From positions 1 through 28,670 of the IMG/VR virus record IMGVR_UViG_3300046804_001212: a stretch of DNA of 28,670 nt; one strand, given 5' to 3'. The notes below the pieces were generated by a model. That model searched no databases, had not been told where the DNA came from, and worked only from the letters and a program-made list of their open reading frames with translations. Both the position numbers and the translations under genes were made by a program. The DNA comes from a virus. Below, piece after piece: positions 23,407 to 28,670 of this stretch; positions within the stretch are counted from its first letter, which is position 1, and every line of letters begins with the position of its first letter.

Positions 23407-23950
23407 GGCGGGCCTCCTCAATTGATTGACCGATGCACAACCAGCCATCGCGCTCACGCCTAGCAAACAACTCGCACTTACTTGTCGATGGATACAACAA
23501 GTCAATACGATCTTGAATGTCCTCAGGTTTCTGACTGTGCTTCCCAATCGGAGCCATTACAACCTGCCTGACTGTTTCATCCGCAACAGGCAACGGTCGC
23601 CCCTTACGACGTTTTGAGAATGCCAGCACCAACTCGGTAGTTGGTTTGACAATCGACGGTCGCACTCCCATCGCACCCAATGGCTGCCCATCCTTGCGTG
23701 TCTTTACCCACACAAATGCAACACCACGATAAGCAAGCCCTAAGTCGCGCCCAAGATTCATTGCTTCATCAAGTTTTGGGCAAGTAGCCCAAAGAAACAG
23801 AATGTTGTCGATGTGTTGCCAATATTCGTGATGAACGATTTGCTCATATGTGAGCGTTGAGTAATGATTGCCGATTTGGTGCGTATGCGTTGACTGATAA
23901 TACGACCACGGCGGGTCTGCAATCACAAGATCAGGCATCGGTGTTACCAT
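23399..23950 (-). CDS. MT-A70 family adenine DNA methyltransferase
   Basis: A 183-residue predicted N6-adenine methyltransferase. The catalytic motif D-P-P-W is at residues 12-15 (VIADPPWSYY). Other family features are the NHYSTLTYEQI segment, NILFLWATCPKLDEAMNLGRDLG, VAFVWVKTRK and the late RPSIVKPTTELVLAFSKRRKG. KPEDIQDRIDLLYPSTSKCELFARRERDGW is the typical ending of MT-A70 proteins. ATG 23950 overlaps the end of the HTH gene upstream. No restriction enzyme is nearby, so it is an orphan methylase, probably protecting phage DNA or affecting regulation. Confidence 0.88.
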   Translation of the reverse strand: MVTPMPDLVIADPPWSYYQSTHTHQIGNHYSTLTYEQIVHHEYWQHIDNILFLWATCPKLDEAMNLGRDLGLAYRGVAFVWVKTRKDGQPLGAMGVRPSIVKPTTELVLAFSKRRKGRPLPVADETVRQVVMAPIGKHSQKPEDIQDRIDLLYPSTSKCELFARRERDGWLCIGQSIEEARRG

Positions 23951-24168
23951 GCCTCATCTGCTGCTCCGTAGGCGAGGGCTACAAACAGTTCGCCGGGTTG
24001 ACAGGAAAGCAGTTTCTCCAGTTGCACTAGATGTTTGACGGTGGGGCGGGCACGATTAGAAGCCCAATAATAGACGGTGGTTGCGGACACGCCGATCTGT
24101 TCGGCTACATACTGCTGTGTGTAACCGGAGTATTTGATTTTGCGGCGCAAGTATTCGGGGAAGTTCAT
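23944..24168 (-). CDS. XRE-family HTH regulator
   Basis: A 74-residue protein starting at ATG 24168 with AAGGA eight bases upstream. It is almost entirely a Cro/CI-type HTH: TQQYVAEQIGVSATTVYYWASNRARPTVKHLVQLEKLLSC. The recognition helix would be SATTVYYWASN. It overlaps the upstream gene by ATGA and the methyltransferase start downstream. It could regulate the early operon or the methyltransferase. No opposing promoter with a second repressor is seen nearby. Confidence 0.8.
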   Translation of the reverse strand: MNFPEYLRRKIKYSGYTQQYVAEQIGVSATTVYYWASNRARPTVKHLVQLEKLLSCQPGELFVALAYGAADEAW

Positions 24169-24422
24169 TGAATGGTTCCTTGTTTGATTTTCTTTCTGAG
24201 GACAATGCAGGACTTGATGATGACAAGTGGCTGTGAGGTGTATTTGTCTTCGGTGACTTGCCCAGCCACAGCAAGCCAGTCGTCTGTTTCTTTGATGATG
24301 TAGCCGACCGTGTGAACTCGGGCGGGTCCGGTGATGGATGTTTTCAGGTCTTCGGGTGACCACCAGACGTTCTCATTCTGTGGTTCGTGATGATCCAACC
24401 AAACAATGTATTCAGGGGTCAT
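24165..24422 (-). CDS. Small hypothetical protein
   Basis: An 85-residue protein with ATG 24422 overlapping the stop of the upstream membrane protein. The sequence is mixed alpha/beta (TPEYIVWLDHHE, ENVWWSPEDLKTSITGPARVHTVGYIIKETDDWLAVAGQV, YTSQPLVIIKSCIVLRKKIKQG). The W-L-D-H and V-G-Y-I-I-x-E-x-x-x-W-L-A pattern occurs in small actinophage proteins of unknown role. The stop overlaps the next ATG. Function not known. Confidence 0.65.
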   Translation of the reverse strand: MTPEYIVWLDHHEPQNENVWWSPEDLKTSITGPARVHTVGYIIKETDDWLAVAGQVTEDKYTSQPLVIIKSCIVLRKKIKQGTIQ

Positions 24423-24568
24423 CGCATCACCAGCAGATAGGCGAGGGCGAGAAGGTTTAGGCCGCTCAAGATCATTGCTCGGTTTCTTGTGTTGGTTTCG
24501 ATTGATGCTGATGCGATTGCCATGAGTGCGCCGTAGATAAGGACGTAGGCGAAACAGACGTAGATCAT
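24419..24568 (-). CDS. Very small membrane protein
   Basis: A 49-residue protein starting at ATG 24568, which overlaps the stop of the zinc protein upstream (ATGA). It has two hydrophobic segments, MIYVCFAYVLIYGALMAIASA and MILSGLNLLALAYLLVM, separated by a short polar loop with ETNTRNRA. It would form a helical hairpin in the membrane. Co-translation with its neighbours supports it as a gene. Function unknown; an early membrane effector is possible. Confidence 0.6.
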   Translation of the reverse strand: MIYVCFAYVLIYGALMAIASASIETNTRNRAMILSGLNLLALAYLLVMR

Positions 24569-24696
24569 TGTTGAGTCCATCCTTTTCCGTTGCACTTGGG
24601 GCATCGGTGGTAGAAGTCATCGTATTCGGAAGTGTTGCCTGTTCCGTCGCACTCGTCGCAGGTTTCATAAACGGGTGTTTCATGTTGTTGGCTCAT
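24565..24696 (-). CDS. Small zinc-finger protein (DnaJ-like CxxCxGxG motifs)
   Basis: A 43-residue protein (ATG 24696, TGA 24567-24565). It contains CDECDGTGN and CPKCNGKGW, two halves of a DnaJ-type zinc finger with C-x-x-C-x-G-x-G spacing, 20 residues apart. It lies in the otherwise empty gap between the replication protein and the membrane protein and ends in an ATGA overlap with the latter. The ribosome site is poor. A similar role in protein folding cannot be assumed from one finger. Confidence 0.7.
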   Translation of the reverse strand: MSQQHETPVYETCDECDGTGNTSEYDDFYHRCPKCNGKGWTQQ

Positions 24697-24705
24697 TTCG
24701 TTAGA

Positions 24706-25611
24706 TTAGTCGCTGTCGGTGTGGCTGTTGTAGGTGCGAATGAACTGCTGTTTCATAGCCTCAGGTTGCGACCGACAGATGTTGCCCCACCCGATCTGAC
24801 GGACAACGGCATGAGTCTTGGGAGCGGCGAACGACGGAACCCCAGTATAGCCCACAGTTCTGACTTGTTGTTGCACATCCATCCACGCCTGCTCTGCCTC
24901 CGGGTTCACACCGGAACGAACAGGCGCAGCCATCTTCATACGCAACTGTGTGAACTGTTTGCGGAGTTTCGCCGGGGACAGAATGTTGGTCTTCCAGAAC
25001 GAATCCCGTTGGCACCAGTCGATGACCGACCCAATCTCATCCCAGCCGTAGCCGTCGATGCGATGCAACTTCTCCATCTCGTTACACCATTCGTCGGTCA
25101 CCCTAATCGCTCTGCCGCCGTTCTTCTCAATCCATCCGGCAAGCCGGTGACACAGGTTGATTGCCTCCACCGGCCACGCCTTCTCGGGTTTCGGCTTCGG
25201 GGTATTATCCGTTTGGGCAACACGCTCATCGCTGGCTGTGTCCTGACAGTGGGGGCAGGTGGATGAGCGGGTGTGTTTGTGCCAGCGGTTGTGCATAGCA
25301 AGGGTGCCACCCGCCGACTGGCCTTGATTGGTGGCATTGACCTGCCATGTTTCCCATGCGGTGATGGTGAAACCGCCGTCGCCCTCAGTCCACAAACCTT
25401 CGTTGACTAGGCAACTAGCCAGCGTCGTCGGGTCGGCTTCTATGCCGATAGCAAGCCTAGGGACCATGACGCGAGGGATTGTTGGGTCGTTGGTCTTCTT
25501 GGCGTAGGCAAGTCCTCTGACGAACAGTAGTTCTGCGAGTGGGCCTGCTGTAACAATCTTGGGGTCGTTGTAATAATCGACCGACAGTTTGACCCATAGG
25601 GTCTTGTTCAC
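24706..25611 (-). CDS. DnaD/phage replisome organiser-like replication protein
   Basis: A 301-residue protein starting at GTG 25611, six bases after AGGAGG. The first ~90 residues (LWVKLSVDYYNDPKIVTAGPLAELLFVRGLAYAK to FTITAWETWQ) match the winged-helix N-terminal domain of phage replisome organisers. A Cys/His-containing linker follows (HNRWHKH, CPHCQ). The part from about 150 to 235 (GYGWDEIGSVIDWCQRDSFW, NILSPAKLRKQFTQL) looks like the helical DnaD/DnaB2-type domain that loads the helicase. It would start phage DNA replication. Neighbouring SSB, ERF and exonuclease genes fit. Confidence 0.78.
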   Translation of the reverse strand: MNKTLWVKLSVDYYNDPKIVTAGPLAELLFVRGLAYAKKTNDPTIPRVMVPRLAIGIEADPTTLASCLVNEGLWTEGDGGFTITAWETWQVNATNQGQSAGGTLAMHNRWHKHTRSSTCPHCQDTASDERVAQTDNTPKPKPEKAWPVEAINLCHRLAGWIEKNGGRAIRVTDEWCNEMEKLHRIDGYGWDEIGSVIDWCQRDSFWKTNILSPAKLRKQFTQLRMKMAAPVRSGVNPEAEQAWMDVQQQVRTVGYTGVPSFAAPKTHAVVRQIGWGNICRSQPEAMKQQFIRTYNSHTDSD

Positions 25612-25621
25612 TTGAGTCCTC

Positions 25622-26095
25622 CTAGGACTGGTAGTAGTTTTCTAGTGCGGGCCGGATAATCTCCGACCACGTTGACAACCTTACCATAACCAAGCCTTCG
25701 TTGCCCCAATCGTCGGGCATCAAAATGGCTCTACAGGGTTTTCGTATTGCACCAACCGCTGTCTGATTAGACAATACTTGCGCTTCGATCCGCTGCCATG
25801 CCGTGACCGCAGGTTTGATCTGCGCCCCAGCCTTGACCTCATTAGCGAATAAAGCATCGCCCCAATTTTCTTCATTGGCATCTCCAAACTTGTGTGATGG
25901 GGCAACACCCAATGCTTTGCGGGCGACCCGCTGCTTTGACAAACCTTTGCGACGGTTGCGTTGCCCACGACATTGCGGACAGGTGCAGCCCCGGATGTGA
26001 CCGGCGGGATTCTTCCGTACTGTCCCGAACAGTCCGCACCCGCAGGCGCAGTCTGCTTTGGTCGGGCCAATCAGCGGGTTCTCATTCGTTGCCAC
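25622..26095 (-). CDS. Zinc-binding protein with PD-(D/E)XK-like nuclease region (putative resolvase)
   Basis: A 157-residue protein starting at GTG 26095 with AGAGG seven bases upstream. The N-terminus has six Cys (16, 18, 20, 37, 39, 42) that could bind zinc. A basic stretch follows (RGQRNRRKGLSKQRVARKALG). Residues 76-88 contain NEENWGDALFANEVKAG, where E-x-K (Glu86, Lys88) after an acidic strand fits the active site of PD-(D/E)XK nucleases. Actinophages carry similar proteins annotated as endonucleases or resolvases. The nuclease call is an inference from the motif. The start overlaps the WhiB gene end. Confidence 0.6.
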   Translation of the reverse strand: MATNENPLIGPTKADCACGCGLFGTVRKNPAGHIRGCTCPQCRGQRNRRKGLSKQRVARKALGVAPSHKFGDANEENWGDALFANEVKAGAQIKPAVTAWQRIEAQVLSNQTAVGAIRKPCRAILMPDDWGNEGLVMVRLSTWSEIIRPALENYYQS

Positions 26096-26307
26096 TTGAT
26101 TGCCTCTCGTTCTTTCGGGGTTTTGCCGCCGAACATACCGTACTGGTCATCGGATGTGGACAATGCCATTTCCAAACAGTCCTGTCGAACGGTGCAGGCG
26201 AGACAGACGTTGCGCGCCTCGGAATAGTTGCCGCTCTCGGGGAAGAAGATTGCGATATCCATTCCTAGACACGCAGCGTCTTTACGCCACGCCTGTAAGG
26301 TAGTCAT
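26071..26307 (-). CDS. WhiB-family transcriptional regulator
   Basis: A 78-residue protein with the four Fe-S cysteines at 13, 35, 38 and 44 (spacing x21, x2, x5) and the G-[FVI]-[WF]-G-G turn (GMFGGKTPKERE) followed by a basic tail. This is the WhiB/Wbl signature; the family is restricted to Actinobacteria and their phages. Wbl proteins bind the primary sigma factor and modulate promoters, and phage versions can act on host or phage genes. The start at ATG 26307 overlaps the end of the upstream HTH gene by 26 bases; GGA lies nine bases before it. A longer upstream reading frame has no ribosome site. Confidence 0.92.
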   Translation of the reverse strand: MTTLQAWRKDAACLGMDIAIFFPESGNYSEARNVCLACTVRQDCLEMALSTSDDQYGMFGGKTPKEREAIKWQRMRTR

Positions 26308-26548
26308 CGCTGACGTTCCAATAGTCGGACCAAATTTCTGAAGGATGCACACCCAACCGGCAGGCATATTTGTCTGCTTGCCAGATGGTGAAGCGTTGGT
26401 CCCGTATCTTCCACAGTGAAAGCGTGGACCGCTGCACCCCAAGTACCGGGGCTATCTCTTCTTGTGATGCCGACTCGTTGCCGATCAGATGCGACGCAAA
26501 GTCGATGAGGTCGGCGGTAGGGAATCGGTTAGCGAATCGCTGTTTCAC
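26282..26548 (-). CDS. HTH DNA-binding protein
   Basis: An 88-residue protein starting at GTG 26548 in a GTGA overlap with the SSB gene. It has an HTH-like core (SQEEIAPVLGVQRSTLSLWKIRD) and the following QADKYACRLGVHPSEIWSDYW, as in small actinophage XRE/excise-like proteins. It precedes the WhiB gene and is co-translated with it. The target is unknown. Confidence 0.72.
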   Translation of the reverse strand: MKQRFANRFPTADLIDFASHLIGNESASQEEIAPVLGVQRSTLSLWKIRDQRFTIWQADKYACRLGVHPSEIWSDYWNVSDDYLTGVA

Positions 26549-26868
26549 TGGCTCTCGTTACGGGTCCAGCGCATTGACAGTCCTGCTTCTTCGGCAACGA
26601 TCACAATGTTGACACGCTTATTGCCGTCTTTGTCCTCCCACTGTTCGCTCTCCAGCCGACCGGCAACGAACACTCGGTCGCCTTTCTGGAGGCTTTCGGC
26701 AAGGTTCTCTGCGAACTGGTCCCATACCTTGATGTTGTGCCAAGTCGTGTATTTTTCCTCACCAACCTTTCGTGAGGTTGCAAGCCCGAACGTGAGGATC
26801 GTCTTGCCTGTCTTGGTGAACGTCACTTTCGGCTCGCTGATGTTGCCGCAAACAACGACATGATTCAT
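26545..26868 (-). CDS. ssb: Single-stranded DNA-binding protein
   Basis: A 107-residue OB-fold protein. N-terminal MNHVVVCGNISEPKVTFTKTGKTILTFGLATSRK, then YTTWHNIKVWDQFAENLAESLQKGDRVFVAGRLESEQWEDKDGNKR is the SSB core, in order and of normal length. The C-terminus stops at MRWTRNESQ and lacks the acidic DDDIPF-type tip that binds partner proteins in bacterial SSB. It coats single-stranded phage DNA during replication and recombination. ATG 26868 overlaps the end of the winged-helix gene. Confidence 0.9.
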   Translation of the reverse strand: MNHVVVCGNISEPKVTFTKTGKTILTFGLATSRKVGEEKYTTWHNIKVWDQFAENLAESLQKGDRVFVAGRLESEQWEDKDGNKRVNIVIVAEEAGLSMRWTRNESQ

Positions 26869-27176
26869 GGTGTTTCTCCGTTACTGCTGTTGGGGGATTG
26901 TGCGACTAGGCGTGACACCATCTGTTTCGATCCGGCAGAGCCGGTACGCATGATGCCGGTGTGTGCGATAATTCCTTCGTCGCGTAATTCGCTGCATCGT
27001 TTCCACCAGCAGGACCGCGGCGGGAGACCAGCAAAGATCGCTGCTTCCTCGTCGGTGAGTCCTGCGGGGTGGTTCAGGTATGCCTCGTACAGTCGTTGTT
27101 TCTGTGACTGTTTGCGGGGTCGCACATCATACGATGCCATGTGCGAGGTGATTGGGTCACTGTTCCGTGCTGTCAT
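26865..27176 (-). CDS. Winged-helix DNA-binding protein
   Basis: A 103-residue protein with GGAG seven bases before ATG 27176. The core QSQKQRLYEAYLNHPAGLTDEEAAIFAGLPPRSCWWKRCSELRDEGIIAHTG is a winged-helix pattern: helix 1, an AGL turn, a recognition helix with the SELRDEGI hairpin. Similar proteins are frequent in actinophage replication modules. It may be a regulator or a replication accessory protein. Confidence 0.75.
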   Translation of the reverse strand: MTARNSDPITSHMASYDVRPRKQSQKQRLYEAYLNHPAGLTDEEAAIFAGLPPRSCWWKRCSELRDEGIIAHTGIMRTGSAGSKQMVSRLVAQSPNSSNGETP

Positions 27177-27489
27177 TGGTTGTCTCCGTAAGGTTGGTGA
27201 GGGCGTTCATCGCCCATCGGATTCTGGTTTCTTTGATTTCTTCTGCAAGGACCACTCGGATCATCTTGATTGTGTCGTCAAGGTTGGGCATATCGTCTGC
27301 CCCAACCTCAAGGATAAGTTTGGTTGCCAACGATGTGAAGAACAGGTTGGCACTTTCCGCATCCAAGTCTGCAAGATTGATTAGGTCTTTCTCCTGCATG
27401 GTGATCGCAAGTTCAAAGAACGACGACCAGAACTCCTCGGTAAACCGCATTTGCAGAAGTTCGGACATGGGCGGGAGCGGGATCGACAT
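27157..27489 (-). CDS. Hypothetical helical protein
   Basis: A 110-residue protein with GGAGGA before ATG 27489, overlapping the end of the ERF gene by one base. The sequence is acidic and helical (SELLQMRFTEEFWSSFFELAITMQEKD, DTIKMIRVVLAEEIKETRIRWAMNALTNL). No motif or family is recognised. Its position between ERF and the winged-helix gene suggests a replication or recombination accessory role. Confidence 0.7.
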   Translation of the reverse strand: MSIPLPPMSELLQMRFTEEFWSSFFELAITMQEKDLINLADLDAESANLFFTSLATKLILEVGADDMPNLDDTIKMIRVVLAEEIKETRIRWAMNALTNLTETTNDSTEQ

Positions 27490-28220
27490 TATTCCTCCGG
27501 TGCCAGACCAGTGATGATGGTGCGGAACTCAGATTGATCGACCTCATCGAATGACTGGATGACACGGCCCAGCACATCGGATACTGCGACGAGTGTGCCG
27601 CCGATGTGGTCTGCTGTCTGTCGTTCGATCAGCATTCGCTGTGCTTTGGTGAGTGCGTTTCCGGTCGGCATTGTCGGCTGATGGAACTGTTCGTCTTTCT
27701 TGCCGGGTCGTGGCGAGTGAACAACACGCTTTCCTTCCGCATTGCGGGGGGGCAGGTTGGATGTGTCGGGTGTGCTGCGTTCGTACACATCGTGGTCCGG
27801 GTCGGGTTCGTCGGTGGGCAGACAGAATGTCTGCAACAGGAATGTGCGGTAGGCCACGCTCATGCACTTAGCGGTTGCCTTGTCGCCTGTGTCCATCGCC
27901 TCAGCGCGCACGCTGCCGTTGACCAGCGAACCGTCCGGTGCTTTGATGGCGTAGCCGACCTCCATTGAGACCCGGCCCATCTGTGTGCCTTTGGCACCGA
28001 TGGTCACGGTCTCGTATTCGTGTTCCAGCACGGACGGGATGATGACAAGTCCGTGTTTGCAGAGTGCCGGATAGACGGCGTTGACTACTGCGTCGATGCC
28101 ACGGAACTTGAAGCCTTGTGCTTGGTTCTTGTCGTTCTTGCGTACAGCACCTACGTCCTGCATCACAAGGTTGAGGCGGGTGTAAATCTCGCCGGGTTCA
28201 AACCCTTGGGTGGGTTTCAT
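27489..28220 (-). CDS. erf: ERF-family single-strand annealing protein
   Basis: A 243-residue protein, ATG 28220 with GGAG about ten bases upstream; the GGAG overlaps the stop of the RHH gene. The ERF signature is clear: IYTRLNLVMQDVGAVRKNDKNQAQGFKFRGIDAVVNAVYPALCKHGLVIIPSV, then a strand region and GDKATAKCMSVAYRTFLLQTFCLP. The C-terminal third is a polar linker and a small helical domain. ERF proteins anneal single strands in phage recombination and genome circularisation; the adjoining exonuclease is the usual partner. Confidence 0.87.
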   Translation of the reverse strand: MKPTQGFEPGEIYTRLNLVMQDVGAVRKNDKNQAQGFKFRGIDAVVNAVYPALCKHGLVIIPSVLEHEYETVTIGAKGTQMGRVSMEVGYAIKAPDGSLVNGSVRAEAMDTGDKATAKCMSVAYRTFLLQTFCLPTDEPDPDHDVYERSTPDTSNLPPRNAEGKRVVHSPRPGKKDEQFHQPTMPTGNALTKAQRMLIERQTADHIGGTLVAVSDVLGRVIQSFDEVDQSEFRTIITGLAPEE

Positions 28221-28233
28221 GGTTTGGGTTCTC

Positions 28234-28395
28234 CTAAGAGTTGGTGTTGTTGTTGGTTTCTCGCCGGTCCATTTCGTGACGTACTGCGTCACGGATGAAG
28301 TCGGACAGAGATTGTTTGCTTTCGGCGGCTAGTTGTCGTAGCCGTTTGTTGTCGCGTTCCTCTAGGCGAAAGGCGATGAGCGGTGTGCTAGGCAT
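28234..28395 (-). CDS. Ribbon-helix-helix protein
   Basis: A 53-residue protein, ATG 28395 with GGAG upstream inside the exonuclease gene end. It shows the Arc/CopG pattern: a strand (PLIAFRLEERDNKRLRQL), a helix AAESKQSLSDFIRDAVRHEM, and a polar tail. It is probably a small DNA-binding regulator of the recombination genes. A start at 28425 is less likely because it lies deeper in the neighbour and lacks a ribosome site. Confidence 0.72.
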   Translation of the reverse strand: MPSTPLIAFRLEERDNKRLRQLAAESKQSLSDFIRDAVRHEMDRRETNNNTNS

Positions 28396-28399
28396 GATC

Positions 28400-28670
28400 C
28401 TATTCTCCGTCCTTCCCTGTGTCAAGCACAGATTTGAGTACCCGTGTCGGTGCGCCCTGCTTGCGGTACTGATCTAACAGGGATTTGTGGTCTTTCGCAA
28501 CCGCCTTCCAATCGACGGTACTCGCACCCTTGCGCTGCTTGTAGGTGACGACGGGTTCGGAATCGACGCACCCAACATCTGCCGCCCCGAGCAGGACGAC
28601 CAGTTGGTCGCGCCACATCTGTTCCTCTGTCTCTGCATTCTTGCGGGCTTCCTTGGCGGCGATCCAAGAC
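28400..28670 (-). CDS. YqaJ-like exonuclease, C-terminal part (partial)
   Basis: The last 89 residues of a gene that enters from the right edge. The frame runs without a stop from 28669 to TAG 28402-28400. The segment EARKNAETEEQMWRDQLVVLLGAADVG, then VTYKQRKGASTVDWKAVAKDHKSLLDQY and RVLKSVLD match the C-terminus of phage YqaJ-type recombination exonucleases, in which a helix is followed by a strand with V-T-Y-K and a final helix. The catalytic residues lie outside the window. It would pair with the ERF protein. Confidence 0.75.
   Translation of the reverse strand, partial: SWIAAKEARKNAETEEQMWRDQLVVLLGAADVGCVDSEPVVTYKQRKGASTVDWKAVAKDHKSLLDQYRKQGAPTRVLKSVLDTGKDGE

Noticed and set aside
1-28670. 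CRISPR array, insertion sequence, integrase/attachment site, tRNA gene or diversity-generating retroelement
   Set aside because: No regular spaced repeats, transposase or recombinase motifs, reverse transcriptase, or convincing cloverleaf was seen by eye. A tRNA scan could not be run.

Overview
The window is part of the genome of a tailed bacteriophage with a long non-contractile tail (siphovirus, Caudoviricetes). The host is most likely an actinobacterium: the early region encodes a WhiB-family Fe-S regulator, which is a family specific to Actinobacteria and their phages, together with small HTH genes of the actinophage type. Base composition is moderate. No integrase, attachment site, excisionase or CI-type lysogeny module can be recognised, and no terminase is present, so that gene must lie outside the window.

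Layout. Positions 1-21064 are one rightward late block. It begins with the end of a Gly-rich tail protein, a repetitive Thr/Ala-rich fibre and a lysis cassette (M15 peptidase endolysin plus two small membrane proteins). Next come the head genes: portal, ParB-like extension, small beta protein, protease-scaffold fusion and HK97-fold capsid. A strong hairpin follows the capsid gene. The connector and tail genes come next: zinc-ribbon protein, head-tail adaptor, tail terminator, small protein, tail tube, tail assembly chaperones with a -1 frameshift, HK97 gp10-like protein, tape measure, distal tail protein, two paralogous fibre/baseplate proteins and a hub-like protein. Positions 28670-21065 form a leftward, tightly overlapped early operon: exonuclease (partial), RHH protein, ERF annealing protein, a hypothetical protein, winged-helix protein, SSB, HTH protein, WhiB, Zn/PD-(D/E)XK-like protein, DnaD-like replication protein, small zinc and membrane proteins, XRE HTH, MT-A70 methyltransferase, several small proteins, a structural-looking protein, a small HTH and a metallophosphoesterase. 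The two blocks converge at 21064/21065 with no intergenic base.

Main observation. The portal gene ends with a canonical -1 slippery heptamer (CCCAAAA, 4496-4502) in the correct phase. The -1 frame opens immediately before it and encodes a ParB-like domain that has no credible start codon of its own. The same heptamer, in the same Asp-Pro-Lys codon context, is the frameshift site of the tail chaperone gene (11744-11750), where -1 frameshifting is the well-established mechanism in siphoviruses. The phage therefore probably makes a minor portal-ParB fusion (about 737 aa) by programmed frameshifting, so that some of the 12 portal subunits could carry an enzymatic or DNA-binding domain at the packaging/ejection vertex. 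I do not know of this being described. The other unusual points are the lysis cassette placed between tail fibre and portal, a protease fused to a zinc-ribbon scaffold, and a structural-looking protein encoded inside the early leftward operon.
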